From Archangiaceae bacterium (GTDB lineage Bacteria; Myxococcota; Myxococcia; Myxococcales; Myxococcaceae): 64,000 bases of DNA. The notes under the pieces were generated by a model. It worked only from the letters and a program-made list of their open reading frames with translations. It had not been told where the DNA came from and did not search any database. Position 1 is the stretch's first letter. Each line of letters opens with the position of its first letter. Location of the stretch: positions 62,001-126,000 of the forward strand of contig JADJNS010000019.1 in NCBI GenBank assembly GCA_016714225.1. The letters run 5' to 3'. Shown piece after piece: positions 52,597 through 61,715 of this stretch. A program made the position numbers and the translations under genes.

Positions 52597-55518
52597 ATGA
52601 GCCTGCGGACCTCGTGGCGGTGGGTGCTGGTGGTGTGCGTCGGGGGGTTGGGCTGCGGCATCGAGCAGCCCGACGAAGACGGCCTGGGCGGAGACGACCT
52701 CGAGGCCGATGCCCTGGGCAGCCTCACTGCGGCGCAGAAGGCGCAGGCCATCGCGGTGATGCGTGACCGGCTGCTCGACTTCGAGCTGTCGAGCTACGGC
52801 ACGCCGGCCCAGCGCGAGGCGACGGCGCGGCGGCTGTTCTCGCTGGCCCAGCAGCGCCTGGCGAAGCTCGACCCCGACACCGGCGAGTTCAGCGACGACG
52901 TCGACGCGAACGGCAACGTCACCCGCCGGCACGGCTGCCGCGCGCTGCTGGCGAGGCACGGGGTGGGCACCGACGGCAGCAAGAACGAGAAGAACAACGT
53001 CGGCAGCTGCCTCGAGGCGCAGTACCTGATGGCGGCCGACCTGCTCGCGTCGTCGCTGCGGCCGCCCGCCACCTTCGCCGACCCGGTGGGCGACCCGCAG
53101 CGCTTTTCGCGCCAGCTGGCCGCCGCGCTGAAGGCCATCGACAGCGCCGACCAGCTCACCGAGACGGTCTACGCGCGCTACCCCGACATTCACCTCAACA
53201 ACCCGAAGCAGACGAACTGGTTCTTCTGGCAGATCGGCCTGCCGCGCGGCGCGACGCGGGCGCTGTTTCTGCTTCAGATGTACGGCCTGACCCACCCGCC
53301 GACGGCGGCGCGGGCCCGGGCGACGGTCGTGCGCATCGCGGCGCGGCTGGGCCGGCCCGGGCTGCTCGGCGCCGAGGTGCACCGGCTCGGCTTCACCAAG
53401 GGCTACCACTACAGCGGCGCGAACCTGGCGTGGAACACCCAGGCCCACCAGTTTCTCGGGCTCGCGCTGGGCGACGCGGCCCGGCTCACCGAGGTGCGCA
53501 ACGCGATGGAGCTGAGCGCCCAGATGCAGTGGCGGCTGCCGGGCATTCAGCCCGACTACAGCTACCGCTTTCACAACCCGGCCAACGCGAAGGGCGGCCT
53601 CGATTTGGTCGGCCAGCTCTACATCGGGGGGTACGGCGAGGCGCAGGTCGAGCTGCTGGCCCAGTACATGTTCGTGACCGACCCCACCGCCTTCCGGCTG
53701 CGCGACGTGCACGTGGCCGGGGCGGCGAAGCCGACCTACGAGTACCGCAGCAACTTCATTCGCCTGGTGCAGACCGGCGCGCGGGCGTCGTACCGCGGGT
53801 TTCTCGACCCGGCGACCAAGGGCCGCCACGTGTCGCACGGCAACTTCTCGGTGAGCGGCTACACCCACGCGATGGTGCTGCTGGCGGCGATGAAGCTGAG
53901 CGGCACCCCGCCCTGGCAGCAGTCGCTGCGCGCCGAGCTGGGGGTCGCGCTGGCGAGGCCGGAAATCACCGCGAACCTGGGGCCGAAGTACCGCGCCGTG
54001 CTCGCCGCCGCCGACCGGTCGAGCTGGCCCGCACTGGCCGAAGCGACGTTCTTCGACCACTACCCCTACGTCGACTACTCGGTGCTGCGCCGGCCCGACT
54101 TCTTTCTCGCGCAGCGCATGCTGTCGTCACGCATGCTGCCGGGAGAGCTGCTGGTCGACGGCAACATGTTCGGCGCGCGCCAGGCCGACGGGCGCTACAC
54201 CCTCGCGCTCGAGGGCGGCGAGTACGCGCAGCACGACACCGGCGGTGCGCTCGACTGGAAGCTGCTGCCCGGCATCACCACGCTGTACCGCGCCGACTCG
54301 GCCGATGCGTTCAAGGTGGTGAAGGGCGCGCTGAAGCCCCAGTACCGCACCAACGAGAGCGCCTTCGCCGGCGCGGCGAGCGACGGGCTCACCGGGGTGA
54401 GCGCGTTCGTGCTCGACGCGCTGAACACCGGGCTGCAGGCGAAGAAGAGCACCTTCTTCTTCGAAGACGCGGTGGCGTTTCTGGTCGCCGACGTGCGCTG
54501 CCCGAGCTGCAAGGGAGAGGTGACCTCGGTGGTGCAGCAGTGGCCGCTCTTGAAGGCGGGCACCGCGGGCGAGCGGCCCGTCACGGTGGGCCAGGCGAGC
54601 GCGCGGGTCTCGCTGCCGCAGGGCCGCGAGGTGGGCGCGCCAGACGCCGGCCGGGGCGGCGTGCCGTACGCCGACACCCGCTGGGTGGTGGCCGACGCGG
54701 TGGGCTACTTCTTCCCCGGCGGCGAAGACCTGCGGCTGCGCATCAAGAAGCAGCTCGCCTGCTGGGACCTGCTCAGCCGCCAGAAGGCCGAGCTGCCCGA
54801 TGAAGCCGCGGGGCGCACCCTGCCGGTGCAGCCGAGCCACACCCGGTGCTTCACCTCGCAGGGCACCCGGCCCTTTCTGACCCTCTGGGTCGACCACGGC
54901 CCGGGCGGCGCGGTGAGCACGCGCAGCACCTCGTGGGTGGTGGTGCCGCACGCGACCGAAGCGCAGATGGCGCAGTGGCAGGCGAGGAGCCCGCTCGCGG
55001 TGCTGCGCAACGACGCCACCGCCGCGGCGGTGAGCTACCGGCGCGCCGACACGTTCTCGGTGGGGCTGGTGGCGTGGCCGCAGGCCGGCGCGCCGCGCGC
55101 CGTCGAGCTCGCCCAGCCCGAGCTCGGCAAGGTGACGCTGACCGGCTCGGCGGTGGTGCAGCTGAAGAAGCAGGGCACCACCCTGGGCATCGCGGCCGCG
55201 TACCCGCGGCTGGCGGCGGCGAAGGTGAAGCTCACCCTGGGCCGCGGCTACCAGGCGGGCACGCTGCCCGAGTGCGCCCGGGTCTCGAGCACCGAGGGGC
55301 TGACCACGGTGTCGCTGACCCTGGGCGGCGGGGCCACCTGTCGCTTCAAGCTGTCCGACTGGGGCGTGCCGCCGCCTCCGCCCGAGAGCGCGACCGCGCG
55401 GGTGCTGAGCGTCGACACCACGGTGGCGGACGAGCCCGAGTCGGGCACCGACGGTGAGGTCGAGCCCGAAGAGGCAGAGCCCTACGGGCCCGAGGGGGAC
55501 GCGAGCGAAGCGCCCTGA
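52597..55518 (+). CDS. Polysaccharide lyase family 8-type lipoprotein
   Basis: 973 residues from ATG at 52597 (MSLRTSWRWVLVVCVGGLGC, lipoprotein signal, C20). A first helical alpha/alpha-toroid region carries NWFFWQIGLPRGATRALFLL, like the PL8 NWW.WEIG.PR segment; then LPGIQPDYSYRFHNPANAKG and YIGGYGEAQVELL correspond to the PL8 catalytic region, followed by LRRPDFFLAQRMLSSRM and a large beta-domain. PL8 enzymes cleave hyaluronan, chondroitin or xanthan by beta-elimination. Catalytic Asn/His/Tyr cannot be fixed without alignment. The C-terminus is an acidic tail. Confidence 0.75.
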   Translation: MSLRTSWRWVLVVCVGGLGCGIEQPDEDGLGGDDLEADALGSLTAAQKAQAIAVMRDRLLDFELSSYGTPAQREATARRLFSLAQQRLAKLDPDTGEFSDDVDANGNVTRRHGCRALLARHGVGTDGSKNEKNNVGSCLEAQYLMAADLLASSLRPPATFADPVGDPQRFSRQLAAALKAIDSADQLTETVYARYPDIHLNNPKQTNWFFWQIGLPRGATRALFLLQMYGLTHPPTAARARATVVRIAARLGRPGLLGAEVHRLGFTKGYHYSGANLAWNTQAHQFLGLALGDAARLTEVRNAMELSAQMQWRLPGIQPDYSYRFHNPANAKGGLDLVGQLYIGGYGEAQVELLAQYMFVTDPTAFRLRDVHVAGAAKPTYEYRSNFIRLVQTGARASYRGFLDPATKGRHVSHGNFSVSGYTHAMVLLAAMKLSGTPPWQQSLRAELGVALARPEITANLGPKYRAVLAAADRSSWPALAEATFFDHYPYVDYSVLRRPDFFLAQRMLSSRMLPGELLVDGNMFGARQADGRYTLALEGGEYAQHDTGGALDWKLLPGITTLYRADSADAFKVVKGALKPQYRTNESAFAGAASDGLTGVSAFVLDALNTGLQAKKSTFFFEDAVAFLVADVRCPSCKGEVTSVVQQWPLLKAGTAGERPVTVGQASARVSLPQGREVGAPDAGRGGVPYADTRWVVADAVGYFFPGGEDLRLRIKKQLACWDLLSRQKAELPDEAAGRTLPVQPSHTRCFTSQGTRPFLTLWVDHGPGGAVSTRSTSWVVVPHATEAQMAQWQARSPLAVLRNDATAAAVSYRRADTFSVGLVAWPQAGAPRAVELAQPELGKVTLTGSAVVQLKKQGTTLGIAAAYPRLAAAKVKLTLGRGYQAGTLPECARVSSTEGLTTVSLTLGGGATCRFKLSDWGVPPPPPESATARVLSVDTTVADEPESGTDGEVEPEEAEPYGPEGDASEAP

Positions 55519-55528
55519 AAGCGCGCCA

Positions 55529-56263
55529 TCACCGCGACGCTGCGCTGACGGGGGCCGCGGGCGCGGCGTGCTGGTCGCGCCACGCGAGCGCCGAGGGGGT
55601 GCGGCACCCGACGATGGCCGGAGCCTCTTGAATCAGCGCGTCGTTCTCGATGGCCGCGACCATGAACAGGGCGAAGTCGACGCGGCGGGTCTTGTTGCTG
55701 TGCAAGACGGGGTCGCCGACGTGGCGGCTCCAGACGGGCAGGCCCTCGCTCGCGCCTTCTTCGAGGTCGCTGCCGCGCACCACCGTCCACTGCGTGTCGC
55801 TGGCGAAGATGCGGCGGCAGGCCTCGACCTGGTCGTCGATGTCGACCGCGTGGGTCAGGTGCCCGACCCAGCGCACCACCTGCTCCTGGGTCTTCGGCCA
55901 GAGGGTGTAGACGTCTTGGCCGTCGCGGGTGATGTGCCAGCCGCACGAGAAGATGAGGCGGGCGCTGGGCGGCGCGAAGTCGAGCACCGCCTGCGCGGTG
56001 CCGGTCGAGTAGTGGTGATGGCCCCAGGGGAACAGCACCGTGAGAACCGCGTCGCAGCCATCGACCGCCCGCTCGATGACCTCGCGGTCGTTGGTGGCCC
56101 CGGGGAAAATCAAGATTCTCCCCATGAACGGGTCGAGCTTGCCGATGCTGCCCTCGCGGCAGACGCCCACCACTTCGTACCCGCGGTCGAGGGCGTGCTG
56201 CACCATGTAGCGGCCCAGCTTGCCCGACGCTCCGACGATGCAGACCCTCTTCTTCTGGCTCAC
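55529..56263 (-). CDS. NAD(P)-binding Rossmann-fold protein (epimerase/NmrA-like)
   Basis: 244 residues from GTG at 56263 (MSQKKRVCIVGASGKLGRYM), preceded by GCAGGAG. VGASGKLG is the dinucleotide-binding loop of atypical SDRs. The mid-part (GATNDREVIERAVDGCDAVL) and the C-terminal VDFALFMVAAIENDALIQEA fit NmrA-like or isoflavone-reductase-like sensors/oxidoreductases. No catalytic Tyr-Lys pair is evident, so it may bind rather than reduce. The upstream in-frame extension to 56350 is Arg/His-rich and rejected. Confidence 0.8.
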   Translation of the reverse strand: MSQKKRVCIVGASGKLGRYMVQHALDRGYEVVGVCREGSIGKLDPFMGRILIFPGATNDREVIERAVDGCDAVLTVLFPWGHHHYSTGTAQAVLDFAPPSARLIFSCGWHITRDGQDVYTLWPKTQEQVVRWVGHLTHAVDIDDQVEACRRIFASDTQWTVVRGSDLEEGASEGLPVWSRHVGDPVLHSNKTRRVDFALFMVAAIENDALIQEAPAIVGCRTPSALAWRDQHAAPAAPVSAASR

Positions 56264-56395
56264 GCGCGTCTCCTGCCCGCCGGCGCTGCAGTGCCCGTGC
56301 CCCACGGCTTCCGCCTGGGCTCGCGGGTCGCGCGCGCAGGCTTTGCGCACCGCGGGGCGACTCTTGCGCCGCGCCGGGTGACGAGAGCCGCAGCG

Positions 56396-57601
56396 TCAGG
56401 AGCTCGAAGGCGAGCGACGCCAGTGCGCGAGGGCGGTGAGCAGGGTCGCGGGCACGGTGAGGGCGATGATGTTCCAGTTCTGCTGGTCGAAGGCGGGCCA
56501 GAGCTTGAGCGCCAGGCCCACCAACGCCACGGCGGCCAGCGCGGCGGTCACCCACTTCGCGGCCGGCGCTGCGCGCGGGTGGCCCCTGAACGTCAGCAGG
56601 CCGACCGGCAGCAGGGCCAGCGTCAACGGGCTCACGTAGAAGAGGTTCTCGTTGTGGTGGGTGATGAGGTGCTCGGTGAAGGTGCCCAGCACGAACAGCA
56701 GCAGGCCGCTGGTGCCGAGGCCGACGCCGACACCTGCGAGCCAGGCGCCGCGCGCCTTGCGCGCCCAGGCTGCGGTGCGGCGAGACAGCGCGAGCACCGC
56801 GGCGCCGCACAGCAGCGAGCCGAGCAAGAGCCAGGGCCCCCAGCGCGGCGTCTCGGGCGGGGCGGGCGGGTTGGCCTGCGAGGTGTAGAGCACCGAGCGC
56901 TGCTTCACCACCGGCTGGCCGTCGACCACCAGGGCCTCGAGCTGGCGCTCGAGCTCGTCGGGGAGAAACGCCTCGTCGTAGACGCGCACCGGCCGGTCGA
57001 CCGAGTCGTTCTGCATGTAGTCGAGCCAGACCGAGAGCAGCGGCCTGACCCGGGTGTAGCGGCGCGCGTGGTCGCGCAGGCTCATGCGGGCGGGGCCGGC
57101 ACCGGCGCGCGCCAGGGCGCCGCCGAGCGCGCGGTCGAGAATGTCGCGCGGGCGGGTGGCGCAGTTGTCGTCGAAGTGGTGGTAGCGGTAGGTGCGGTTC
57201 TCTGGGAGCACGCCGGTGGCGAGGGCGCGCGCCGCCTCGAGCGCCCGCGGTGGAGGCAGGTTCAGCACCAGCACGCGCACGTCGCGATCGAGCGCCTGAT
57301 ACTGCTGGTAGGTGCCGAGAATCGACGCCTCGTCGGCGTGAAAATCGAGCTTGCCCAGCACGAAGCTCAGCATCAGGTCGGGCGAGAACTCGACGACCCC
57401 GAAGTTGTAGAGCCGGCCCTGCTCGAGCCGGGTGTCGACGACCGCCAGCGCCACGTGGCCGCCCATCGCCGAGACGTCGTCGCCGGGGCCGAAGATGGCG
57501 AGCGACACCACCAGGTCTTCGCCGCGCGAAGGGCCCCCTTCGGCCCAGGGCGCGAGGCCCGCGTGCAGCACGGAGAGCAGCACGGCGGCGCAGGGGCTCA
57601 C
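56396..57601 (-). CDS. DUF4105 (Lnb N-terminal-like) integral membrane protein
   Basis: 401 residues from GTG at 57601. A secreted N-terminal domain with AMGGHVALAVVDTRLEQG, YNFGVVEFSP and DDNCATRPRDILDRALGG: His and Cys placed like the NlpC/P60-related DUF4105 (lacto-N-biosidase N-terminal) domain. Then four to five membrane helices fill residues 255-390. DUF4105 function is unproven; a thiol hydrolase on an envelope substrate is plausible. Unrelated to its neighbours by name; same strand as the flanking Rossmann and unknown genes. Confidence 0.75.
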   Translation of the reverse strand: MSPCAAVLLSVLHAGLAPWAEGGPSRGEDLVVSLAIFGPGDDVSAMGGHVALAVVDTRLEQGRLYNFGVVEFSPDLMLSFVLGKLDFHADEASILGTYQQYQALDRDVRVLVLNLPPPRALEAARALATGVLPENRTYRYHHFDDNCATRPRDILDRALGGALARAGAGPARMSLRDHARRYTRVRPLLSVWLDYMQNDSVDRPVRVYDEAFLPDELERQLEALVVDGQPVVKQRSVLYTSQANPPAPPETPRWGPWLLLGSLLCGAAVLALSRRTAAWARKARGAWLAGVGVGLGTSGLLLFVLGTFTEHLITHHNENLFYVSPLTLALLPVGLLTFRGHPRAAPAAKWVTAALAAVALVGLALKLWPAFDQQNWNIIALTVPATLLTALAHWRRSPSSS

Positions 57602-57667
57602 GGGGCCCTTCTGGCAGATTCAGCCGCCGCCCGGCCGCCTTTTTGCCTGGCGCTCCGTCTGCGCTTT

Positions 57668-58276
57668 TCAGTCGGCGGCGATGACCGGCAGCGCGTACAC
57701 CGCCTGCAGCGCGGCGTAGGCGCGCTGCGCGGCGGGAGTGGCCGCGATGGTCGTGCCATCGAACAGCCCGGCCCAGTTGCGCGCCAGGGCCTGTCTCTCG
57801 GCCAGCGACAGGCGCCCGCCGCTCTCGAGGCCGGCGTCGATCGCCTTTCGCAGCTCACCCACGGTGACCCGGCGCTTGCCGGGGCTGCCCGGCTCGGTGG
57901 CTGCGCTGAAGATGGCGTCGATCTCGGCCACCGCGTCGCGCGGGCCCGAGGCGGTGGTTCGCACCACCCGAAACGACGTGACCCCGCCGTCGATGGCGTA
58001 GCCCGCGGGCAGGTGCTGCGCGAGGTGCGCGAGCACCTGCTCCGGGGTGGTGCCGCGCTTCAAGTCGAGGTCGATGTCGTGGCCGGCCACGGTGAAGCGC
58101 ACCACCGAGGGCCCCGAGCCGCGGTTGCTGGCCACGCCCTCGATGCTCAGGCTGCGCCCGGCGACCGTGACCTTCATCGCCGGGTCGTTCTCGAAGACCT
58201 TCACCGCGACCGCGGCGCCCGACATGCGCGTCGACGGCGAGGCACCAGCAGCGGCACGGCGAACGGGGGCGACCAT
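57668..58276 (-). CDS. Protein of unknown function
   Basis: 202 residues, ATG at 58276, soluble, no signal peptide. The first 25 residues are Arg/Ala-rich. Residues 27-100 are beta-like (AMKVTVAGRSLSIEGVA, VVRFTVAGHDIDLDLKRG), the second half helical (RRVTVGELRKAIDAGLES, LSLAERQALARNW). I recognise no family. The surrounding DNA has normal composition, and a 25-bp dispersed repeat lies 80-104 bases upstream. Confidence 0.55.
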   Translation of the reverse strand: MVAPVRRAAAGASPSTRMSGAAVAVKVFENDPAMKVTVAGRSLSIEGVASNRGSGPSVVRFTVAGHDIDLDLKRGTTPEQVLAHLAQHLPAGYAIDGGVTSFRVVRTTASGPRDAVAEIDAIFSAATEPGSPGKRRVTVGELRKAIDAGLESGGRLSLAERQALARNWAGLFDGTTIAATPAAQRAYAALQAVYALPVIAAD

Positions 58277-58355
58277 GGGGCGAGCTCCTTGTTGAAGGGG
58301 TGGCCCACATTGTCGGCACCGCGGCGCAGCGGTGGTGAGGCCAGGTCGCCAAGGC

Positions 58356-58380
58356 GCGCAGCAGATTGACGAAAATGTTC
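58356..58380 (+). repeat. 25-bp dispersed repeat, copy 1
   Basis: GCGCAGCAGATTGACGAAAA followed by TGTTC, matching 63275-63299 at 22 of 25 bases (the last 15 identical). AT-rich for this genome and intergenic in both places. It contains TTGAC but no clear matching -10 box. Confidence 0.5.
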
Positions 58381-58419
58381 ACCGACGCAGGCCGGGCGAG
58401 AAGTCGCACCCGCTCAGCA

Positions 58420-59334
58420 TCAGGCCGCGATGACCTGCCGCAGCTTGAAGTCGTAGGGCAGCGTGCGGTCTGCCTGCTCGGGCCCGCACAGCAGCTCGAG
58501 GAGGTCGGCCGAGGTGACGATGCCGACCAGGGCCCGGCCCAGGGTCACCACCGGCAGGCAGTCGAACTTGTGCTCGAGCATCGTTCGCGCCGCCGCGGCG
58601 ACGGTGGTCTCGGGGGTGCAGACGATGGGAGCGGGAGTCATCGCGCGAGAGACGGACCACATCGGCACCACCCGGGCTCCATCGCTGGCGAGGTGGGTGT
58701 GCAGCGCGACGTCGCGGTCAGACAGCACGCCGACCAGGCGCCCGCCCTCGACCACCGGCACGTGCCGAATGTGCATCTGCTGCATCACCGCGTGCACGTC
58801 GCGCAGCGGCGCGGTGGGGGCGACCCAGACCACCTCGCGGGTCATCACTGCGCGCGCCTTCAGGTCGCGCGGCGGGTGCTGCTCGGCGTCGGGCCGCTTG
58901 GGCGCTTCGAACCGCTCGCCGAACAGATGGGTGGCGACGTCGACCGGCAGCACCGCGTGCTCTTCGAGCCAGGTGCGCAGGGTGCGCTCGACCTCGGCAG
59001 CCGCCTTGGCGTCGCGCCGCGCGAGCGCGCCCAGCACCTCGCGCAGCAGGTGCCCGCGCTCGAGCACCGAGGCGGGGCTGAGCAGCAGCGTCATCAACCG
59101 GCCCACCACCACCGGCACGTTGGTGAACGGGGTGCCGGCAGCGTCGGGCGGGCCCACCAGCTCGACCAGCCGCGCGACAGCGTCGGCCCCGGCGTCGACC
59201 GCAGGGTGTGCCGGGGCTGACGGGGCGAACGTGTCGCCGACCGATGGCTCGGCGGCTGATGCGACGGCCTCGCCCGCTCGAGGGCGGGGAGTCGGAGTCG
59301 GCGCGTGGGGAGACCCGATGTGATGGACGACCAT
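58420..59334 (-). CDS. Two-CBS-domain protein with unknown N-terminus
   Basis: 304 residues from ATG at 59334 (MVVHHIGSPHAP). The first 75 residues are Pro/Ala-rich; residues 90-180 are helical. The C-terminal part is a CBS pair: VMTREVVWVAPTAPLRDVHA, HIRHVPVVEGGRLVGVLSD, then AMTPAPIVCTPETTVAAAA and CLPVVTLGRALVGIVTSADL. CBS pairs bind adenosine nucleotides and sense energy state. The effector is not visible; the transporter-like gene upstream on the same strand may be its target. Confidence 0.85.
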   Translation of the reverse strand: MVVHHIGSPHAPTPTPRPRAGEAVASAAEPSVGDTFAPSAPAHPAVDAGADAVARLVELVGPPDAAGTPFTNVPVVVGRLMTLLLSPASVLERGHLLREVLGALARRDAKAAAEVERTLRTWLEEHAVLPVDVATHLFGERFEAPKRPDAEQHPPRDLKARAVMTREVVWVAPTAPLRDVHAVMQQMHIRHVPVVEGGRLVGVLSDRDVALHTHLASDGARVVPMWSVSRAMTPAPIVCTPETTVAAAARTMLEHKFDCLPVVTLGRALVGIVTSADLLELLCGPEQADRTLPYDFKLRQVIAA

Positions 59335-59440
59335 GCCGAGCAGCGCGAGCAAGAAGGGGGCCTGGGCGCCCGCTGCGGTGAGGAGCGGGGCGCGCAAACC
59401 TCGCGCCGCCGGCGGGCGCGCGCGCAATTTTCTTCGCGGC

Positions 59441-60760
59441 TCAGCCGGCGAGCGCGACCTGCAGCGCGATGGCGAGGCCGCCGGCGGCGAGCATGGCCAG
59501 CGCGGCCAGGGCGACGCGGGCCGCGAGCGCCCGGGTGCCCACCACGAGGGTGATGGCCTGCTTGGTGAGCGTGTTCGCCACGGCGGCGATGTAGATGGCG
59601 GCGACCGCGACGCCCGAGGCGACCTGGTTCTTCTGCGCCATGGCCGACACGCTCAAGGTGATGGCGTCGACGTCGGCGAGGCCGGCGAGCAGGCTGGTCA
59701 GGTAGAGCGCGGTGTCGCCGAAGCGGGCCTGGGCCCAGCGCGAGAGCAGCGTCACCGCGACGATGACGGCGACGAGCTTGAGCGACTCGGAGAGCTCGAA
59801 GGGGTTGCTGAGGTGGGCCTCGTGCCCGTTCTTGTCGGCGCGGCGGGTGCGCCAGTACAGCACAGCGGCCACCGCGGCGCCGGAGGCCGCCATCGCCGAG
59901 AAGGGAACCAGCAGCCGCGGCAGCAGCTCTGCGTTGGTGGCCGCGACCAGCACCACCACCCGAATCATCATGATGGTCCACGCCGAGGTGATGGAGAGGG
60001 CCGAAGGCTCGGCCAGCTCGGGGACCTGGCGGGTGCGCCGCGCGCTGGCGAGGGTCACCGCGGTCGACGAGACCAGGCCGCCCACCAGGCCGGTGACCAG
60101 CAGGCCGCGGCCCGAGCCCATCACCCGTGAGGCGGCGTAGCCGACGAAGCTGACTCCGGCGATGAGCGTGACGCTGACGCCGAGCTTCCACGGGTTGAAG
60201 ACTCCGTAGGGGCCGTAGGGCTGATCAGGCAGCAGCGGCAGCACCACCACGGCCACCAGCAGAAACTTCACCGTGGCGATGACGTCGTCGCGCGAGATTT
60301 TCGAAGAGAGCTGGTGAAGCACCGGCTTGGCCGAGAGCAGCAGGGTGGTGATGACCGCGAGCGAGGCGACGACGAACACCTTCTGCCGGCTCGAGCCGAC
60401 CACCTCGGTGCTGCCCGACAGCGCCCCGAGCATGAAGCTGAGCAAGAAGGCGCCCTCGGAGGTCAGCCCGCTGCTGCCGTTCTCGTCGCCGGCGCGCTCG
60501 CCGGGGCGGCGGCCGAGCACGGTGAAGCCGATGGTGGCGGCGGCGGCGAGCACGAAGGGCCACGGCCCCAGGGCCGGCACCAGCGAGGCCGAGACCGCGG
60601 CGGCCAGGGCGAAGAGTGGAAACGTGCGCACTCCACCGAGGAAGCGGCTGTGGCTGCCCGCCTGCGCACGCGAGTGCTCTCGCTCGAGGCCGATGAGCAG
60701 GCCCGAGAAGAGCGCCAGCGCATACGAGAGAAAGGGCTCGAGTTGCTCCACGCCGAGCAT
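59441..60760 (-). CDS. MgtC/SapB-DUF4010 membrane protein
   Basis: 439 residues, about 12 membrane helices. The N-terminal third matches MgtC (LSYALALFSGLLIGLEREHS then LGGVRTFPLFALAAAV), and the rest matches DUF4010 (FVVASLAVITTLLLSAKPVL, GGLVSSTAVTLASARRTRQV). Members are inner-membrane proteins linked to Mg2+ or cation homeostasis; DUF4010 fusions are of unknown substrate. ATG at 60760. Immediately upstream lies the anomalous poly-C tract, so its promoter sequence may be unreliable. Confidence 0.9.
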   Translation of the reverse strand: MLGVEQLEPFLSYALALFSGLLIGLEREHSRAQAGSHSRFLGGVRTFPLFALAAAVSASLVPALGPWPFVLAAAATIGFTVLGRRPGERAGDENGSSGLTSEGAFLLSFMLGALSGSTEVVGSSRQKVFVVASLAVITTLLLSAKPVLHQLSSKISRDDVIATVKFLLVAVVVLPLLPDQPYGPYGVFNPWKLGVSVTLIAGVSFVGYAASRVMGSGRGLLVTGLVGGLVSSTAVTLASARRTRQVPELAEPSALSITSAWTIMMIRVVVLVAATNAELLPRLLVPFSAMAASGAAVAAVLYWRTRRADKNGHEAHLSNPFELSESLKLVAVIVAVTLLSRWAQARFGDTALYLTSLLAGLADVDAITLSVSAMAQKNQVASGVAVAAIYIAAVANTLTKQAITLVVGTRALAARVALAALAMLAAGGLAIALQVALAG

Positions 60761-60854
60761 CTACGCCCGGCGGGGCCGCTTGTCGCTCTCTGTGACGAAG
60801 AGCCCCGTGAGAGGTTCTCTGCGCGCTCGGCTCCAAGCCGGGCGAGGCAACAGG

Positions 60855-61077
<223 letters not shown>

Positions 61078-61080
61078 AGA

Positions 61081-61198
61081 GTGTCGTGCAACGCGAAGTC
61101 GAGCGGCGTCATCATTCTCAAAGACCACGCTGCCGACGGCTACGGCCAACGGCTCCACCATTCTCGCGTGCGCCCCCGAGGACGGGTTCCGCAACTGA
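61081..61198 (+). pseudogene. Internally deleted remnant of a secreted-protein paralogue
   Basis: The first half encodes SCNAKSSGVIILKDHAADGY followed by GQR, matching SCTAKSSAVIILRDQDNDGL and GQR in the protein at 62650-63105; in a second frame the end reads NGSTILACAPEDGFRN-stop, matching NGSTIIACAPTDGFQT. About 40 residues between are missing, and the two parts meet at GGCCAACGG, a microhomology. The upstream half of the gene is lost in the poly-C tract. The remnant differs at many residues from its paralogue, so it is an old, inverted copy rather than a chimeric read of it. Confidence 0.7.
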
Positions 61199-61715
61199 GC
61201 CAGGCGCGGTTCGCGGCATCGGCGCGTCGGCGAGGAACACGCGAAGTGAGCTTCGTGGTGTTCCCGTCCTGAGCGCTCACCCGGGCCGATTTGATGCGGG
61301 CGGACGAGCGGGGGAGGTAAACACTCCCGCTTCGCCACGCGGGAGTATTCAGGTGCATTGGGTGAACCTTTTTCAACCCGCGTCGCGCTCGCCACGCGCG
61401 CAAAGCCGGCCGTGCCCTCATTCGCTTACAGCGCAGAGCGCGACACGGCCGGGGAGCTGCCCAATCGAGGAGGGACCGCGACTTGCGCTCACGAAGGCGC
61501 ACCGAAGTGAACGACGCCAAGAAGGAGAGCGCCTCGGTGCGGTTCCCCGCCCCAAGGGCGCACCGCCGGCGAGTCGCATCAGCAGCTCCAGAGCCACAAC
61601 GACGAGCCTGGCCGGGCAGCCGTTTCCAGCGCACTGACGTCGGTGTGACGTACGGGTCAGGCGTTGCGCATCGGCTCGCGCAGCGTCGCGCGGTCGCTGC
61701 CTGAGCGCCTCGCCG
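61199..61715. other. Intergenic stretch, no gene seen
   Basis: Arg-rich shadows only. Contains a perfect hairpin ACTCCCGC-ttcgccac-GCGGGAGT at 61323-61346 followed by CTTTTTC 30 bases later. The promoter of the downstream lipoprotein gene should lie near its 3' end. A low-AT, otherwise featureless region. Confidence 0.6.
61323..61346. terminator. 8-bp-stem hairpin, possible terminator
   Basis: Perfect 8-bp stem with an 8-base loop in the intergenic region beyond the deleted remnant, which would be the transcript it ends. A T-rich stretch (CCTTTTTC) lies some 25-30 bases away, not directly attached, so termination is only a possibility. Confidence 0.3.
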